Source of the DNA: Martinezella dioscoreae
GTDB taxonomy: Bacteria > Pseudomonadota > Alphaproteobacteria > Rhizobiales > Rhizobiaceae
Direction: 5' to 3'
DNA length: 64,000 nucleotides
Assembly: GCF_009176305.1 (NCBI RefSeq)
Contig: NZ_BLAJ01000004.1
Span: 372,001 to 436,000, forward strand
Translations under genes and position numbers: made by a program
Notes under the pieces: model-generated
The model's input: only the letters and a program-made list of their open reading frames with translations
What the model was told of the DNA's origin: nothing
Database searches by the model: none
Shown: in pieces, positions 24,884 through 33,863 of the stretch
How positions within the stretch are numbered: position 1 is the first letter of the stretch
Layout of the letters: every line of letters starts with the position of its first letter

Positions 24884-26848
24884 TCAGCTGGTTGACGAGC
24901 CTGTTTGCCGTGCGGCGGCGCAGCACCATTCGGCAGCGTCTTTTTCGTTCAGTGGCCGCGAATAGAGGTAGCCTTGCACCAGCGTGCCCCCCAACCCCCG
25001 AAGAGCCACAAGTTCTTCGGGTGTCTCGACGCCTTCAACCACGCATTCCAGCTCCATGTCCCGGCTGAGATTGAGAAGTGATTTCACGATTTTATAGCTG
25101 GCGGGCCTTTTGTGCAAATCCGTGACGAAGCTGCGGTCGATCTTGATCTTGGTCAAAGGAAGGGCATGCAGCCGCGTCAAGCTGGAATAACCGGTGCCGA
25201 AGTCGTCGAGTGAAATGCCGCAACCGAGATGCCGCAGCATTTCCACCGACGATTTGATTTGCTCGAAATCGTGCGTAAAGGCCGTTTCGGTAATTTCAAG
25301 GTCGAGACGCTTCGCGTCAAAGCCGCTGCTTTCGATGATTCCGATCAACGACAGCACCCCTTCGTTGGAATTGAGGTCGTAGGCCGACAGGTTGAACGAC
25401 AGGCGCAAAGGCTCTTCCCACTCGCATGCGAAGGCAAGTGCCCTTTTGAGCAGCGGCCGTGTCAGTGAACTGACGATACCGGCCCGTTCGGCGATTGGGA
25501 AGAATTGCGCGGGCGAGACATGTCCAAGAACCGGGCTGTGCCAGCGGGCCAGGGCCTCGAAGCCAACCGTCTGATCATTCGCCAAGCTCACGATCGGTTG
25601 AAACATGACCGAGAGCTCGTCTTCCAAATTGCCTTGCCTGAGCAGGTGCTCGATGCGCGCTTCTATATTGATCTGCTTTTCGTGCTCGGCGTCAAATAAA
25701 ACCGCGCCTCCGCGACGGCTTCTCTTGGCATGGTAAAGGGCATAATCAGCCCTGTCGAAAAGCTGCTCCAGAGTAGAAGCGAGGTTCGGGAAGACCGCTA
25801 TTCCCATCGACGCGGATACGTGCACCGTTCCTTCCGGCAGGTGATAAGGCGCTCCGAGCCATTCGGAAATCGCATTCGCGTTTTTCACAAGCTGAGCATC
25901 TTCAGGCGCGACCGGGGCGACGATTGCAAATTCGTCGCCACCCAATCGAAACGCCCGGCTGGCTTTCAAGCTGGTGGTAAGGCGCCTGCTGACGTCGATC
26001 AGCAGCCTGTCCCCGACCGAGTGTCCGTAAAGGTCGTTGACCGGCTTGAAGCCATCGAGATCGATGACGCCAAGAGCCAGCCGCGTGTTTTCGGTCTTGG
26101 CCCTTTCGAACTCAGCTTCCAGATGCGTAAAGAACGCGCGACGATTGGGTAATTCCGTCAGGCTGTCGACATTGGCAAGCAAGAGGTTCTCATTGCTAAG
26201 CGCTTCCGTGCGTTGCTGCGAGATAATCATGCGCTCGAAATTGCGGTAGTTTGTCAGGAGAATCGACATCATGCCCGCGCACACAAGTGCCACATTGATA
26301 GCTATCGCAATAAAAGTCGGTTGCCTTGAGGCCGCGAAAAATAAAACGAATGCTCCATTGACGATCACGGTAACTATGAATGCCGCCGAGCGAACATACA
26401 TCAGGCAGAAAATGCAGGAAATGACTGTAATCGCCATATAGAAGGCGACATGAGACTGGGCATATGCATCGCCATAGGGCACCAACAAAAATGACCAAAC
26501 AGTGAATGCAGTAGCGATCCCGATAGCCAGGCGATTGGTGCGGACGAGCGCTGCATAAGCCACTGCGGGCTGAGGATCGACATTGCGTGTCCTCCACCAG
26601 AATTTGATCCTGAGCATGCAGCCGAGCGTGAAGAAAGCAGGGATGCCAATGGTGAGCCAAGTCGGTGCCGATTGCATATGGGTAATGGAAAGCGCCCATG
26701 TACTCGAAATCAGAATTAAATACATCATCGGCATCTGCCGTGTGAAAGCACGGTACTGAGCTTTCAACAAGTCCGGATTATCGGACCGAATGGACATGAA
26801 ATGCTGAAATTTCTGTTTGGCTTTTAGTATTTCCATAGCGCCGCTCAT
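24884..26848 (-). CDS. Membrane-anchored GGDEF-EAL protein (cyclic di-GMP turnover, 654 aa)
   Basis: The first ~210 residues hold about six hydrophobic segments forming a membrane sensor of no named type that I recognise. A GGDEF domain follows (~225-385) with intact RLGGDEFAIV near 312 and preceding DLDGFKPVND. The C-terminal EAL domain (~395-650) has intact GFEALARWHSP, FNLSAYDLN, DLEITETAF, LDDFGTGYSSL and VVEGVETPEEL. Both the cyclase and phosphodiesterase active sites look complete, so activity could go either way and is probably set by the sensor. No I-site (RxxD) is evident just before GGDEF (SLKASRAF). Monocistronic; its 3' end faces the permease operon. Confidence 0.9.
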   Translation of the reverse strand: MSGAMEILKAKQKFQHFMSIRSDNPDLLKAQYRAFTRQMPMMYLILISSTWALSITHMQSAPTWLTIGIPAFFTLGCMLRIKFWWRTRNVDPQPAVAYAALVRTNRLAIGIATAFTVWSFLLVPYGDAYAQSHVAFYMAITVISCIFCLMYVRSAAFIVTVIVNGAFVLFFAASRQPTFIAIAINVALVCAGMMSILLTNYRNFERMIISQQRTEALSNENLLLANVDSLTELPNRRAFFTHLEAEFERAKTENTRLALGVIDLDGFKPVNDLYGHSVGDRLLIDVSRRLTTSLKASRAFRLGGDEFAIVAPVAPEDAQLVKNANAISEWLGAPYHLPEGTVHVSASMGIAVFPNLASTLEQLFDRADYALYHAKRSRRGGAVLFDAEHEKQINIEARIEHLLRQGNLEDELSVMFQPIVSLANDQTVGFEALARWHSPVLGHVSPAQFFPIAERAGIVSSLTRPLLKRALAFACEWEEPLRLSFNLSAYDLNSNEGVLSLIGIIESSGFDAKRLDLEITETAFTHDFEQIKSSVEMLRHLGCGISLDDFGTGYSSLTRLHALPLTKIKIDRSFVTDLHKRPASYKIVKSLLNLSRDMELECVVEGVETPEELVALRGLGGTLVQGYLYSRPLNEKDAAEWCCAAARQTGSSTS

Positions 26849-26974
26849 AGAGTAACGCCGCTATTCATGACATGGATGGTGTTACATTATTTGAAATGCA
26901 AACGGTTAATCAACAAACAATTGCCTCAACCTTCGGATGTAAGCTCGTTGTCCTGATCGGAAGAAGGTCTATTC

Positions 26975-27181
26975 TTGCAGAGGGAGATTCTTTCCCGCGC
27001 CCGGGACGCCAAGTCGTTCCTGACCTGGGTTTCGGCCTTCAATGCCCATTCCGTGCCGGTCATCGGGCCTTCCAGGGGCGGCAGGGACGTCATTCTTGCC
27101 GTCGGGCATGGGCATGGGTCCATCGGATTGACCCTGGCGTCCCACACGGCCCAGACGCTCAACGCAATGCTGGCCAGCTAA
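26975..27181 (+). pseudogene. Relic C-terminus of a FAD-dependent amino-acid oxidoreductase (DAO family)
   Basis: An isolated frame reads SVPVIGPSRGGRDVILAVGH, then GHGSIGLTLASHTAQTLNAM to a TAA at 27181. This matches the C-terminal glycine-rich end of DadA/DAO-type D-amino-acid or N-methyl-glycine dehydrogenases (PVIGP, GHGH, GLTL). The N-terminal FAD domain is missing: upstream lies only the GGDEF-EAL promoter region. No ribosome site precedes the TTG at 26975. A tail-only remnant of a ~410-residue enzyme. Its presence beside a betaine-type Rieske demethylase fits loss of a dimethylglycine-type dehydrogenase, an inference. Confidence 0.65.
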
Positions 27182-27223
27182 AGCACGAGAGCAGATGGCA
27201 TCGCCTCTCGCATCAATCCTTCG

Positions 27224-28306
27224 TCAGCGATCAACGACGAGATCGCTAAGCGGCTTCGAGCAGCAGGGCAGGAACATCCCGGCATCGATTTCCCGCTGAC
27301 GGATACCGCCATTGTGATTCATTTCGACCGAGCCAGAGACGAGCTTGGATTTGCACGTTCCGCACATGCCATTCGAACAGGACGAAGGAAGCCTGATGCT
27401 ACCCTTCTTCGCGGCCGCAAGCACCGTTTGATCGGAGGAGACTTGCAGCATTCGCTTCTGCTTCGAAAACTCCACCCGATAGATCTTCTGGGCCGGTTGT
27501 TGCTCGACCTCTGGTCTTGGCTCGTCGATGACAGCCGCATCGAAACTCTCTTCGATGTAGTTTGACGCGGGAACGCCCAATGCCGTGGTGATGGAACGCG
27601 CCGCCGCCATGAAGGGGGCCGGGCCGCAGCACATGACGACACGCTCGGCGATGTCGGGAACCGCAAGCTTGAGGTACTCGAGCGAGAGCCGCCCCGTCAA
27701 TCCCGGCCACGCCGGCTCGCCAGCCACCGTTTCCGGCAGGAACTGGAGACGCAGGCCTTTCATCCTTGTCGCGAGGCCGGAAAGGTCATGGCGGAAGATG
27801 AGGTCGGAGGGCGTGCGCGCCGCGTGAAGAAAAACGATGTCCGAGGGTTCGTATCGATCCGCCAGATCGCGTGTGATCGACATGACCGGCGTGATGCCGG
27901 ATCCGCCCGAGAGCAGCAGGAGTTTCGTCTTTTCGCCTTTCGGACGGATAAAGTGACCGAGCGGCCCCTGGCCCTTGACCATCATGCCGGCAGTCATGGT
28001 GTCATGCAGCCAGTTTGAGACCTTGCCGCCGGGCACGCGCTTGACCGTGACGGTGAACGCGTTGTCGCGATGGGGCGACGACGAGATGCTGTAGCAGCGC
28101 GCTTCACTATCCGGACCCATCGGGAAATCGAACAAAAAGTACTGCCCGGCATCGAAGCTGAAGCGCTTGCCTTCCGGAGACGCGAACGTGAAACTTTTCA
28201 CGTCATGCGTCTCCTGGTGCACGTCGATGCATACAAGCGTCTCGTCGTGCTCCGGATCCCACATAGCGACCTGGCCGCGCTGCATCTGAGCGAATTCAAT
28301 ACCCAT
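27224..28306 (-). CDS. Flavin/[2Fe-2S] reductase component of the Rieske oxygenase (360 aa)
   Basis: N-terminal FAD-binding barrel (FDAGQYFLFDF, RCYSISSSPHR), NAD-binding domain (LLLLSGGSGITPVMSITRDL, then VVMCCGPAPFM), and a C-terminal plant-type ferredoxin with Cys ligands in SSCSNGMCGTCKSK and LPCCSKP. It passes electrons from NAD(P)H through FAD and 2Fe-2S to the oxygenase, as GbcB does for GbcA. ATG 28306 overlaps the oxygenase stop by 11 bp and fits the domain start; the longer frame to 28504 lies inside the oxygenase gene. Second gene of a two-gene operon. Confidence 0.9.
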   Translation of the reverse strand: MGIEFAQMQRGQVAMWDPEHDETLVCIDVHQETHDVKSFTFASPEGKRFSFDAGQYFLFDFPMGPDSEARCYSISSSPHRDNAFTVTVKRVPGGKVSNWLHDTMTAGMMVKGQGPLGHFIRPKGEKTKLLLLSGGSGITPVMSITRDLADRYEPSDIVFLHAARTPSDLIFRHDLSGLATRMKGLRLQFLPETVAGEPAWPGLTGRLSLEYLKLAVPDIAERVVMCCGPAPFMAAARSITTALGVPASNYIEESFDAAVIDEPRPEVEQQPAQKIYRVEFSKQKRMLQVSSDQTVLAAAKKGSIRLPSSCSNGMCGTCKSKLVSGSVEMNHNGGIRQREIDAGMFLPCCSKPLSDLVVDR

Positions 28307-29549
28307 GGGCGCGCATCCGATCGATATACCAGGTCGCGAACTTGTCCAGATTGGTTTCCGAGAATCGAGAATAGGGGCCGGGCTGGTATGCAGGGTCGAG
28401 TACGCCGGCATGCGAGCGGGCGACGAGGCCTGCATCCTGGTCCGTCGTGGCGACCCAGACGTCCGTAAGCTTGTCGAGGTCATAGTCCTTACCTTCGACG
28501 GCATCCTTGTGGACCAGCCATTTGGTTCTGACGAGCGTCTTGCCGGCAGAGAGCGGGATGACGATCGCGACGACAGCGTGATCGCCCATGAAGTGATTCC
28601 AGCTATTATGGCCCCAAAGATGTGTGTCGCCGAGATCCTTGCGGGTCATCCGACCGAGCAGCTTCGACGATGCCGCGGTCGCATCATGTGTCTGGGATTC
28701 GCCGGCCCCGGCGATGATCAGACGCTGTGTGCGGAAGTTCGTGGCGCAGTCGACGAGCTGTTCGACTGCCGCCGACGGGAAACCATCCGCCTCCCAGGCT
28801 TTTGTCCGCTCGTCGTAGAGCCGGAAGTGCTCGGCGGCCTGCTCGCGGTCCTCTGGGTTCAACGTTTCCGGATCGAAGCCGAAGTCGAGATCGACGAAGG
28901 AGACGCAGAGCTCGGGATGATTGGCGGAACAGTGGTAGCACTCGCGATTGTTTTCCATCGTGAGCTTCCAGTTGCCGTCCTCGATGACATCGGTCTGATA
29001 AGCGACCTTGGCATTCCGGATGTCGTAGGGCGCAAGGCGCTCGATCATCACCTGCTCGAGGGTTGCGATGTCTTCCGGCGGATTGTCGGAGAGGCACACA
29101 TAGATCAGGCCGCCGATCGACTTGAAGTTCACCGGCTTCAGGCTATGGCACCGCTTGTCCAGATCCTTGCCCATGTGTGGCGCATAGCTCAGCTCCCCGG
29201 TCAGTTCGTAGGTCCATGTGTGATAGGGACAGACAAGCTTCGAGACGATCGTCTTGCCGGCATCGAGCAGGCGCGACCCGCGATGGCGACAGACGTTGTG
29301 AAGCACGCGAATTTCGCCGTCGTCGTCGCGAAGCAGGATCAGGCTGGTCTTGTCAATATCGACAACGGTGGCATCGCCTGGTTCCGGTACGTCGCAGTCG
29401 AGGCCGACGCAGATCCAGTGCTTGTGAAAGAAGACGTCGATATCGGCCTCGAAGACATCCTCGCGGGTATAGAGGCCGGCAGGCAGGGAATAACCATCGG
29501 CGCGTGCTTCAAGCAGGGCGGAGATGGAGGATGGAAGCCTGTTTAGCAT
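28296..29549 (-). CDS. Rieske-type ring-hydroxylating/N-demethylating oxygenase alpha subunit (417 aa)
   Basis: Rieske cluster ligands C87, H89, C107 and H110 (CRHRG and CPYHTW) and the mononuclear iron site in ENNRECYHCSANH (H206, H211), all intact. The EN-x-x-ECYHC form and the one-to-one pairing with a GbcB-like reductase point to the quaternary-amine demethylase branch (glycine betaine GbcA, proline-betaine Stc2, carnitine CntA) rather than aromatic dioxygenases, since no small beta subunit is present. Likely reaction: oxidative N-demethylation releasing formaldehyde. Divergent from a LysR gene across a short gap with a strong palindrome. Exact substrate not settled by sequence. Confidence 0.87.
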   Translation of the reverse strand: MLNRLPSSISALLEARADGYSLPAGLYTREDVFEADIDVFFHKHWICVGLDCDVPEPGDATVVDIDKTSLILLRDDDGEIRVLHNVCRHRGSRLLDAGKTIVSKLVCPYHTWTYELTGELSYAPHMGKDLDKRCHSLKPVNFKSIGGLIYVCLSDNPPEDIATLEQVMIERLAPYDIRNAKVAYQTDVIEDGNWKLTMENNRECYHCSANHPELCVSFVDLDFGFDPETLNPEDREQAAEHFRLYDERTKAWEADGFPSAAVEQLVDCATNFRTQRLIIAGAGESQTHDATAASSKLLGRMTRKDLGDTHLWGHNSWNHFMGDHAVVAIVIPLSAGKTLVRTKWLVHKDAVEGKDYDLDKLTDVWVATTDQDAGLVARSHAGVLDPAYQPGPYSRFSETNLDKFATWYIDRMRAHGY

Positions 29550-29627
29550 GATAGCCTCTTATGGTTCTATGATCCGCAGTTTGCCCTTGCATCCGTTATG
29601 CTTCAACGGCATTAATTTTCACGAACG

Positions 29628-29644
29628 CATAACATTATGTAATG
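29628..29644. promoter_or_regulatory. Palindromic operator between the Rieske and LysR genes
   Basis: CATAACATTATGTAATG is symmetric at 7 of 8 base pairs. It lies in the 107-bp divergent promoter region and ends 12 nt before the LysR ATG (29657), partly overlapping the LysR ribosome site. Position and symmetry suggest the autoregulatory and activating site of the LysR protein, but the assignment is inferred. Confidence 0.5.
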
Positions 29645-29656
29645 TGAGGGATGCAC

Positions 29657-30544
29657 ATGAACTTTCGGCGGCGAATTCCCTCCCTGACCGCGTTGATGAC
29701 TCTCGAGGCCGTTCTACGGCACCGGAGCTTTACGGCGGCGGCGATCGAGCTTGGCGTCACTCAGGCAGCCGTCAGCCGCCAGATCGCGACATTGGAAGAG
29801 GAACTCGCTCTGCCGATGTTCGTACGCAAGCATCGCGCCATCGAACCGACTGCTGCGTGCCTCACCCTGGGAACAACGCTCGCGCAAAGCTTCGCCAGCA
29901 TCGCGGACGCCGTCGATGTGGTCAGATCCTCTCAGCAGAACGTCGTGACGATCGGCGCGACCGTCGCCTTCTCCTCCTTCTGGCTGCTCCCGCGGCTGAC
30001 GGAGTTTCGGCGGGAGAATGCGGGCGTGCAGATCAGGGTCATCTCGCAGGACGCAAGAATCGACCTGGACGCTGGCGGCATAGACGTAGCCATTCGATAC
30101 GGCAGGCCGCCGTTTGCCGACGCCAAGATAGTCGCCGCCCAGGAGGACGTCGTCGTTCCCGTATGCTCGCCCGACTATTATCGGCGTCGTCCGACGGCGC
30201 AGATGTCCGATGCCGATGAGTTCATAGAGACAGACGCTCACGATCGCTCATGGCTCTCCTGGACGCAATGGGTTCAGGAAACGGGCCGGGCGTTGCGAAT
30301 AAAGCCGCATCTTCGCTTCAATCACTATACGGAGGCGATCGCGGCCGCGCGTGCGGGGCAGGGGATCGCGCTCGGCTGGCGTCTTCTTGTCCAGACTTTC
30401 CTGGAGGATGGCACGCTCGTCGCCTTGGAGGAGCCCGAGATCTCCACCCCCGACCGGTATCACGTTCTCCTTCCAGCGAGGCCGCGCCTTACGCTCGCCG
30501 CGGAACACGCCGCACACTGGCTTGCCAATGCGCTGACGCGGTAA
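29657..30544 (+). CDS. LysR-family regulator, GcvA-like (295 aa)
   Basis: Winged helix-turn-helix at residues ~8-65 (SLTALMTLEAVLRHRSFTAA, then TQAAVSRQIATLEEELALP), then a GcvA-type effector domain with FWLLPRLTEFR, GGIDVAIRYG and VPVCSPDYY. The ATG at 29657 was preferred over 29651 because GTGAGGG lies 7 nt upstream of the former and directly abuts the latter. Divergent from the Rieske/reductase operon, which it most likely activates in the presence of the substrate. The palindrome at 29628-29644 is its probable site. Confidence 0.88.
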   Translation: MNFRRRIPSLTALMTLEAVLRHRSFTAAAIELGVTQAAVSRQIATLEEELALPMFVRKHRAIEPTAACLTLGTTLAQSFASIADAVDVVRSSQQNVVTIGATVAFSSFWLLPRLTEFRRENAGVQIRVISQDARIDLDAGGIDVAIRYGRPPFADAKIVAAQEDVVVPVCSPDYYRRRPTAQMSDADEFIETDAHDRSWLSWTQWVQETGRALRIKPHLRFNHYTEAIAAARAGQGIALGWRLLVQTFLEDGTLVALEEPEISTPDRYHVLLPARPRLTLAAEHAAHWLANALTR

Positions 30545-30655
30545 GGCCAGTTTCGAAACTCAAGCTAGATAAGGCTTGTCGAGATCGCGAATACCGTCGC
30601 TGGCCATGACGAAGCACCATGGCGCAGGCCGTTGGAAGACCGGCGGCTGGCGTGG

Positions 30656-31663
30656 TCACCGGTTCCGCGCGGTCATTTCCTTTCGAAATGCCGCGGGGCT
30701 TCTTGCTGTCCACTTCCGGAATGCCCGATGAAAGGCGCTGGGTTCGGAAAAGCCGAGGCGTGTCGCGATCTCCCCGACGCCGAACTTGGTCGTTTGCAGC
30801 ATCTCGATTGCAAGATCGCGGCGGATTTCATCCCTGATGGCGGCATAGTTCTGGCCCTCGGCATGGAGGCGATGCCGCAGGGTCGAAGGAGACATGCGCA
30901 TTTGCGCGGCCAAATCGTCAAATGCCTTCCATGAGGCAGGCGATGATTGGCGCAGCCGCTTGCGCACGCTCGCTGCAAGGCCGGCGTCATAGCGGTAACG
31001 CACGAGGATATTGGCTGGCGCATTGCGAAGAAATTGCCTCAGGGCCTGCTCGTTGCGTGTCACCGGCAGTCTGAGGAGAGCGGCATCGAAGGCGAGCCTG
31101 CTAACCGGCTGAAAGAAACGGACGGGCGCCCCGAAGAATTGTCGGTACTCGGCGCCATGATCTGGCTCTGCACAGCGAAAGTCGACCATTCTAAGCGGAA
31201 TGCGGCGCCCGATGAGCCAGCATGCAATGCCGTGAAGGAGAATCCAGTAGGTCCGATAGGCAAAGGCTGAGCGTTCGCTCGCACGGTCGGTCAGCACGAT
31301 ATGCGCCAACCCATCCGCCACTTCGAGATGCCCTTCCGGATCCTCCAGCACGATGTTTAAGAACCTGAGAGCGCGCCGCAGCGCCTGGTCGAGGGTCCTT
31401 GCGTGCAGCACGCAATGGCAAAGCAGCGTGAAGCTGCCGCGACGCATGGGCCTGCCGCCCATGCCGAAGAATTCGTCATCCATCTCGGCCGCGATCGCCA
31501 GCCACAGCGCGCCATAGCTTTCGGCCGAAACCGGCACGTCGATCTGCGTGGATAGGCCGAGTGTCGCGAGCAATCGTTCGGGGGATTTTCCATGCCGCCG
31601 AAGGCAGTCGATCGCCTCTTTCACGAAGAAAGGTGATATCATCCGCCGCGCGGTTTCCGTCAT
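30656..31663 (-). CDS. AraC-family transcriptional regulator (335 aa)
   Basis: The C-terminal ~100 residues hold two helix-turn-helix motifs (FDDLAAQMRMSPSTLRHRL; FGVGEIATRLGFSEPSAFHR, then AFRKWTARSPAAFRK). The N-terminal domain is of the AraC_N (OruR/ArgR-like) type rather than a cupin. ATG 31663 is preceded by AGG at 8 nt; ATG 31669 and further upstream starts are also open. Divergent from the branched-chain acid operon across ~195 bp, it is the likely local regulator. No other regulator sits near that operon. The effector is unknown. Confidence 0.85.
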   Translation of the reverse strand: MTETARRMISPFFVKEAIDCLRRHGKSPERLLATLGLSTQIDVPVSAESYGALWLAIAAEMDDEFFGMGGRPMRRGSFTLLCHCVLHARTLDQALRRALRFLNIVLEDPEGHLEVADGLAHIVLTDRASERSAFAYRTYWILLHGIACWLIGRRIPLRMVDFRCAEPDHGAEYRQFFGAPVRFFQPVSRLAFDAALLRLPVTRNEQALRQFLRNAPANILVRYRYDAGLAASVRKRLRQSSPASWKAFDDLAAQMRMSPSTLRHRLHAEGQNYAAIRDEIRRDLAIEMLQTTKFGVGEIATRLGFSEPSAFHRAFRKWTARSPAAFRKEMTARNR

Positions 31664-31857
31664 CGTCATGACCTGTAAAATATGGTAAAACTGGCCGATG
31701 ATTTGAGACGCTTTTGTCATCGAATGCAATATCGCGCGACGATAAGCTTAGGGAAGGCGCGAGGTAACCGCGCTCTTCCGGGGATGCGATACTGCGGGCG
31801 ACTGCACGAAGCGTGGAGGCCCTCGGTTGAAATCGACTGCGCTGGAGGAGAGCGACC

Positions 31858-32625
31858 ATGTTGATCCAGGGAAAGACTTTCGTCGTTACCGGTGGCGGTT
31901 CGGGACTTGGAGCGGCGGTCGCGCGCATGCTGACGGATGAGGGGGCTAATGTCGTCATAGCCGACGTCAATGCCGATGCTGGCGCCGGTATTGTCGGTGA
32001 GCTTGGTGCCCGCGCGACCTTTATCAAGACGGATGTCACGCAGGAAGAAGACGGCCAGGCCGCGATCGACATGGCGATAGAACGCTTTGGCCATCTGCAT
32101 GGGCTCGTCAATTGCGCCGGCGTCGCGCCCGGCGAGAAGGTGATCGGCCGCAACGGTCCGCACCGGCTCGACAGTTTCAGCCGCGCGATCGGCATCAATC
32201 TTATCGGCACTTTCAACATGATCCGGCTCGCGGCGGCGGCCATCGCCAAGGAGCAGCCGGATACGGACGGCGAGCGCGGGGTCATCGTCAGCACGGCTTC
32301 GATTGCCGCCTTCGACGGACAGATCGGTCAGGCGGCCTATGCGGCTTCCAAGGGCGGCGTTGCCGCCATGACGCTGCCGATCGCTCGCGAATTGGCGCGC
32401 AGCGGCATTCGCGTCGTCGCCATCGCGCCAGGCATTTTCGAGACGCCGATGATGGCCGGCATGCCGCAGGAGGTGCAGGATTCGCTGAGCAAGAGCGTGC
32501 CCTTTCCGCAGCGCTTCGGAAAGCCGGTGGAATTCGCCGCATTGGTACGCCACATCTGTGAGAACGTCATGCTGAATGGCGAAGTCATCCGCCTCGATGG
32601 CGCATTGCGCATGGCACCGCACTGA
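31858..32625 (+). CDS. SDR of the 3-hydroxyacyl-CoA dehydrogenase type 2 group (255 aa)
   Basis: SDR with NAD motif FVVTGGGSGLGAAVARM, acidic VIADVNAD, NCAGVAPGEK, catalytic Ser in VSTASIAAFDG and Tyr-Lys in AYAASKGG. Sequence details (SIAAFDGQIGQAAYAASKGG, APGIFETPMM, FPQRFGKPVEFA) match the HSD17B10-like group that oxidises 2-methyl-3-hydroxybutyryl-CoA and related substrates. Good ribosome site GGAGGAG before the ATG. First gene of a seven-gene operon with thiolase, acyl-CoA dehydrogenase and BCKDH genes, so it likely makes the 3-keto thioester for the next enzyme in isoleucine-type breakdown. Confidence 0.9.
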   Translation: MLIQGKTFVVTGGGSGLGAAVARMLTDEGANVVIADVNADAGAGIVGELGARATFIKTDVTQEEDGQAAIDMAIERFGHLHGLVNCAGVAPGEKVIGRNGPHRLDSFSRAIGINLIGTFNMIRLAAAAIAKEQPDTDGERGVIVSTASIAAFDGQIGQAAYAASKGGVAAMTLPIARELARSGIRVVAIAPGIFETPMMAGMPQEVQDSLSKSVPFPQRFGKPVEFAALVRHICENVMLNGEVIRLDGALRMAPH

Positions 32626-32651
32626 GGCAGGCTCGTAACGGGAGGTTTGAT

Positions 32652-33839
32652 ATGACGCGAGAAGATCCGATCGTCATCGTTGGCGCGGCCCGTACTCCAA
32701 TGGGTGGCTTCCAGGGAGATCTTAGGGATTGCACGGCGCCGGAACTCGGTGCCGCCGCCATCCGCGCGGCCCTCGAGCGCGGCGGCATTGGCCCGGACGC
32801 AATTGAGGAGGTGGTCTTCGGTTGCGTTCTTTCGGCCGGGCAGGGTCAGGCACCGGCAAGACAGGCCGCGATCGGCGCTGGCCTGCCGTTTGCGACGGGC
32901 GCCACCACCGTCAACAAGATGTGCGGTTCGGGAATGAAGGCCGTCATGCTGGCACACGATCTGATCGGCGCCGGCAGCGCGTCGATCGCCATTGCCGGCG
33001 GCATGGAGAGCATGACAAATGCCCCCTATCTTCTCGATAGGGCACGCGGAGGATACCGGCTCGGGCACGGCCGCGTCATCGACCATATGTTCCTCGATGG
33101 GCTCGAAGACGCCTATGACAAGGGACGCCTCATGGGCACTTTCGCCGAGGATTGCGCCGAAGCCTATCAGTTTACGCGCGCGGCGCAGGATGACTACGCC
33201 GTCATATCCCTGACCCGCGCCCGCAAGGCGATCGAGGAGGGGGCATTCTATAGTGAGATCGTGCCAGTCACCGTCAAGACAGGGCGATCCGAACTGGTTG
33301 TCGGCCGTGACGAACAGCCCGGTAAGGCGAAACCGGAAAAAATCCCGACGCTTAAGCCGGCTTTCCGTGAAAACGGCACGGTGACCGCCGCGAATGCCTC
33401 GTCCATCTCCGATGGTGCCGCCGCGCTGGTGCTGATGCGCCGCTCAACGGCCGAGCGCGAAGGTATCGTACCGCTTGCCACTATCGTCGGCCACGCCACG
33501 CAGTCGCAGGCGCCCAATCTCTTCGCGACCGCGCCAATCGGCGCGCTGCGCAAACTTTCCGAACGCACCGGCTGGAGCCTTCGGGATGTCGATCTGTTCG
33601 AGATCAACGAGGCTTTTGCTGTCGTCGCCATGGCGGCTATGCGCGATCTCGACCTGCCGCACGACAAGGTCAACGTTCACGGCGGCGCCTGCGCGCTCGG
33701 CCATCCGATCGGCGCGTCCGGGGCCCGCGTGCTCGTCACGCTGCTTGCAGCGCTCAAGCGCTACGGCATGAGGCGTGGCATGGCGACGCTTTGCATCGGC
33801 GGTGGCGAAGCAACCGCCATGGCCGTCGAACTGAACTGA
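32652..33839 (+). CDS. Acetyl-CoA acetyltransferase (thiolase, 395 aa)
   Basis: Thiolase fold with nucleophile C91 (NKMCGSGMKAV), the His motif FEINEAFAVVAM, NVHGGACALGHPIGASGAR and the second catalytic Cys in LCIGGGEA. Full length for type II thiolases. In this operon it would split 2-methylacetoacetyl-CoA to propionyl-CoA and acetyl-CoA (isoleucine path) or acetoacetyl-CoA. ATG 32652 follows a GGGAGG ribosome site. Twenty-six bases after the SDR stop. Confidence 0.92.
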   Translation: MTREDPIVIVGAARTPMGGFQGDLRDCTAPELGAAAIRAALERGGIGPDAIEEVVFGCVLSAGQGQAPARQAAIGAGLPFATGATTVNKMCGSGMKAVMLAHDLIGAGSASIAIAGGMESMTNAPYLLDRARGGYRLGHGRVIDHMFLDGLEDAYDKGRLMGTFAEDCAEAYQFTRAAQDDYAVISLTRARKAIEEGAFYSEIVPVTVKTGRSELVVGRDEQPGKAKPEKIPTLKPAFRENGTVTAANASSISDGAAALVLMRRSTAEREGIVPLATIVGHATQSQAPNLFATAPIGALRKLSERTGWSLRDVDLFEINEAFAVVAMAAMRDLDLPHDKVNVHGGACALGHPIGASGARVLVTLLAALKRYGMRRGMATLCIGGGEATAMAVELN

Positions 33840-33863
33840 AGGGTTCGAGGAGGAGACCGGACC

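Noticed and set aside
24884..26848. Idea that the GGDEF-EAL protein has an inactive cyclase or phosphodiesterase half
   Set aside because: GGDEF, EAL, DDFGTGYSS and the downstream catalytic motifs are all intact.
28305..29546. 413-codon plus-strand ORF opposite the Rieske gene
   Set aside because: The minus strand encodes all Rieske and iron ligands; the plus frame shows no domain or ribosome site.
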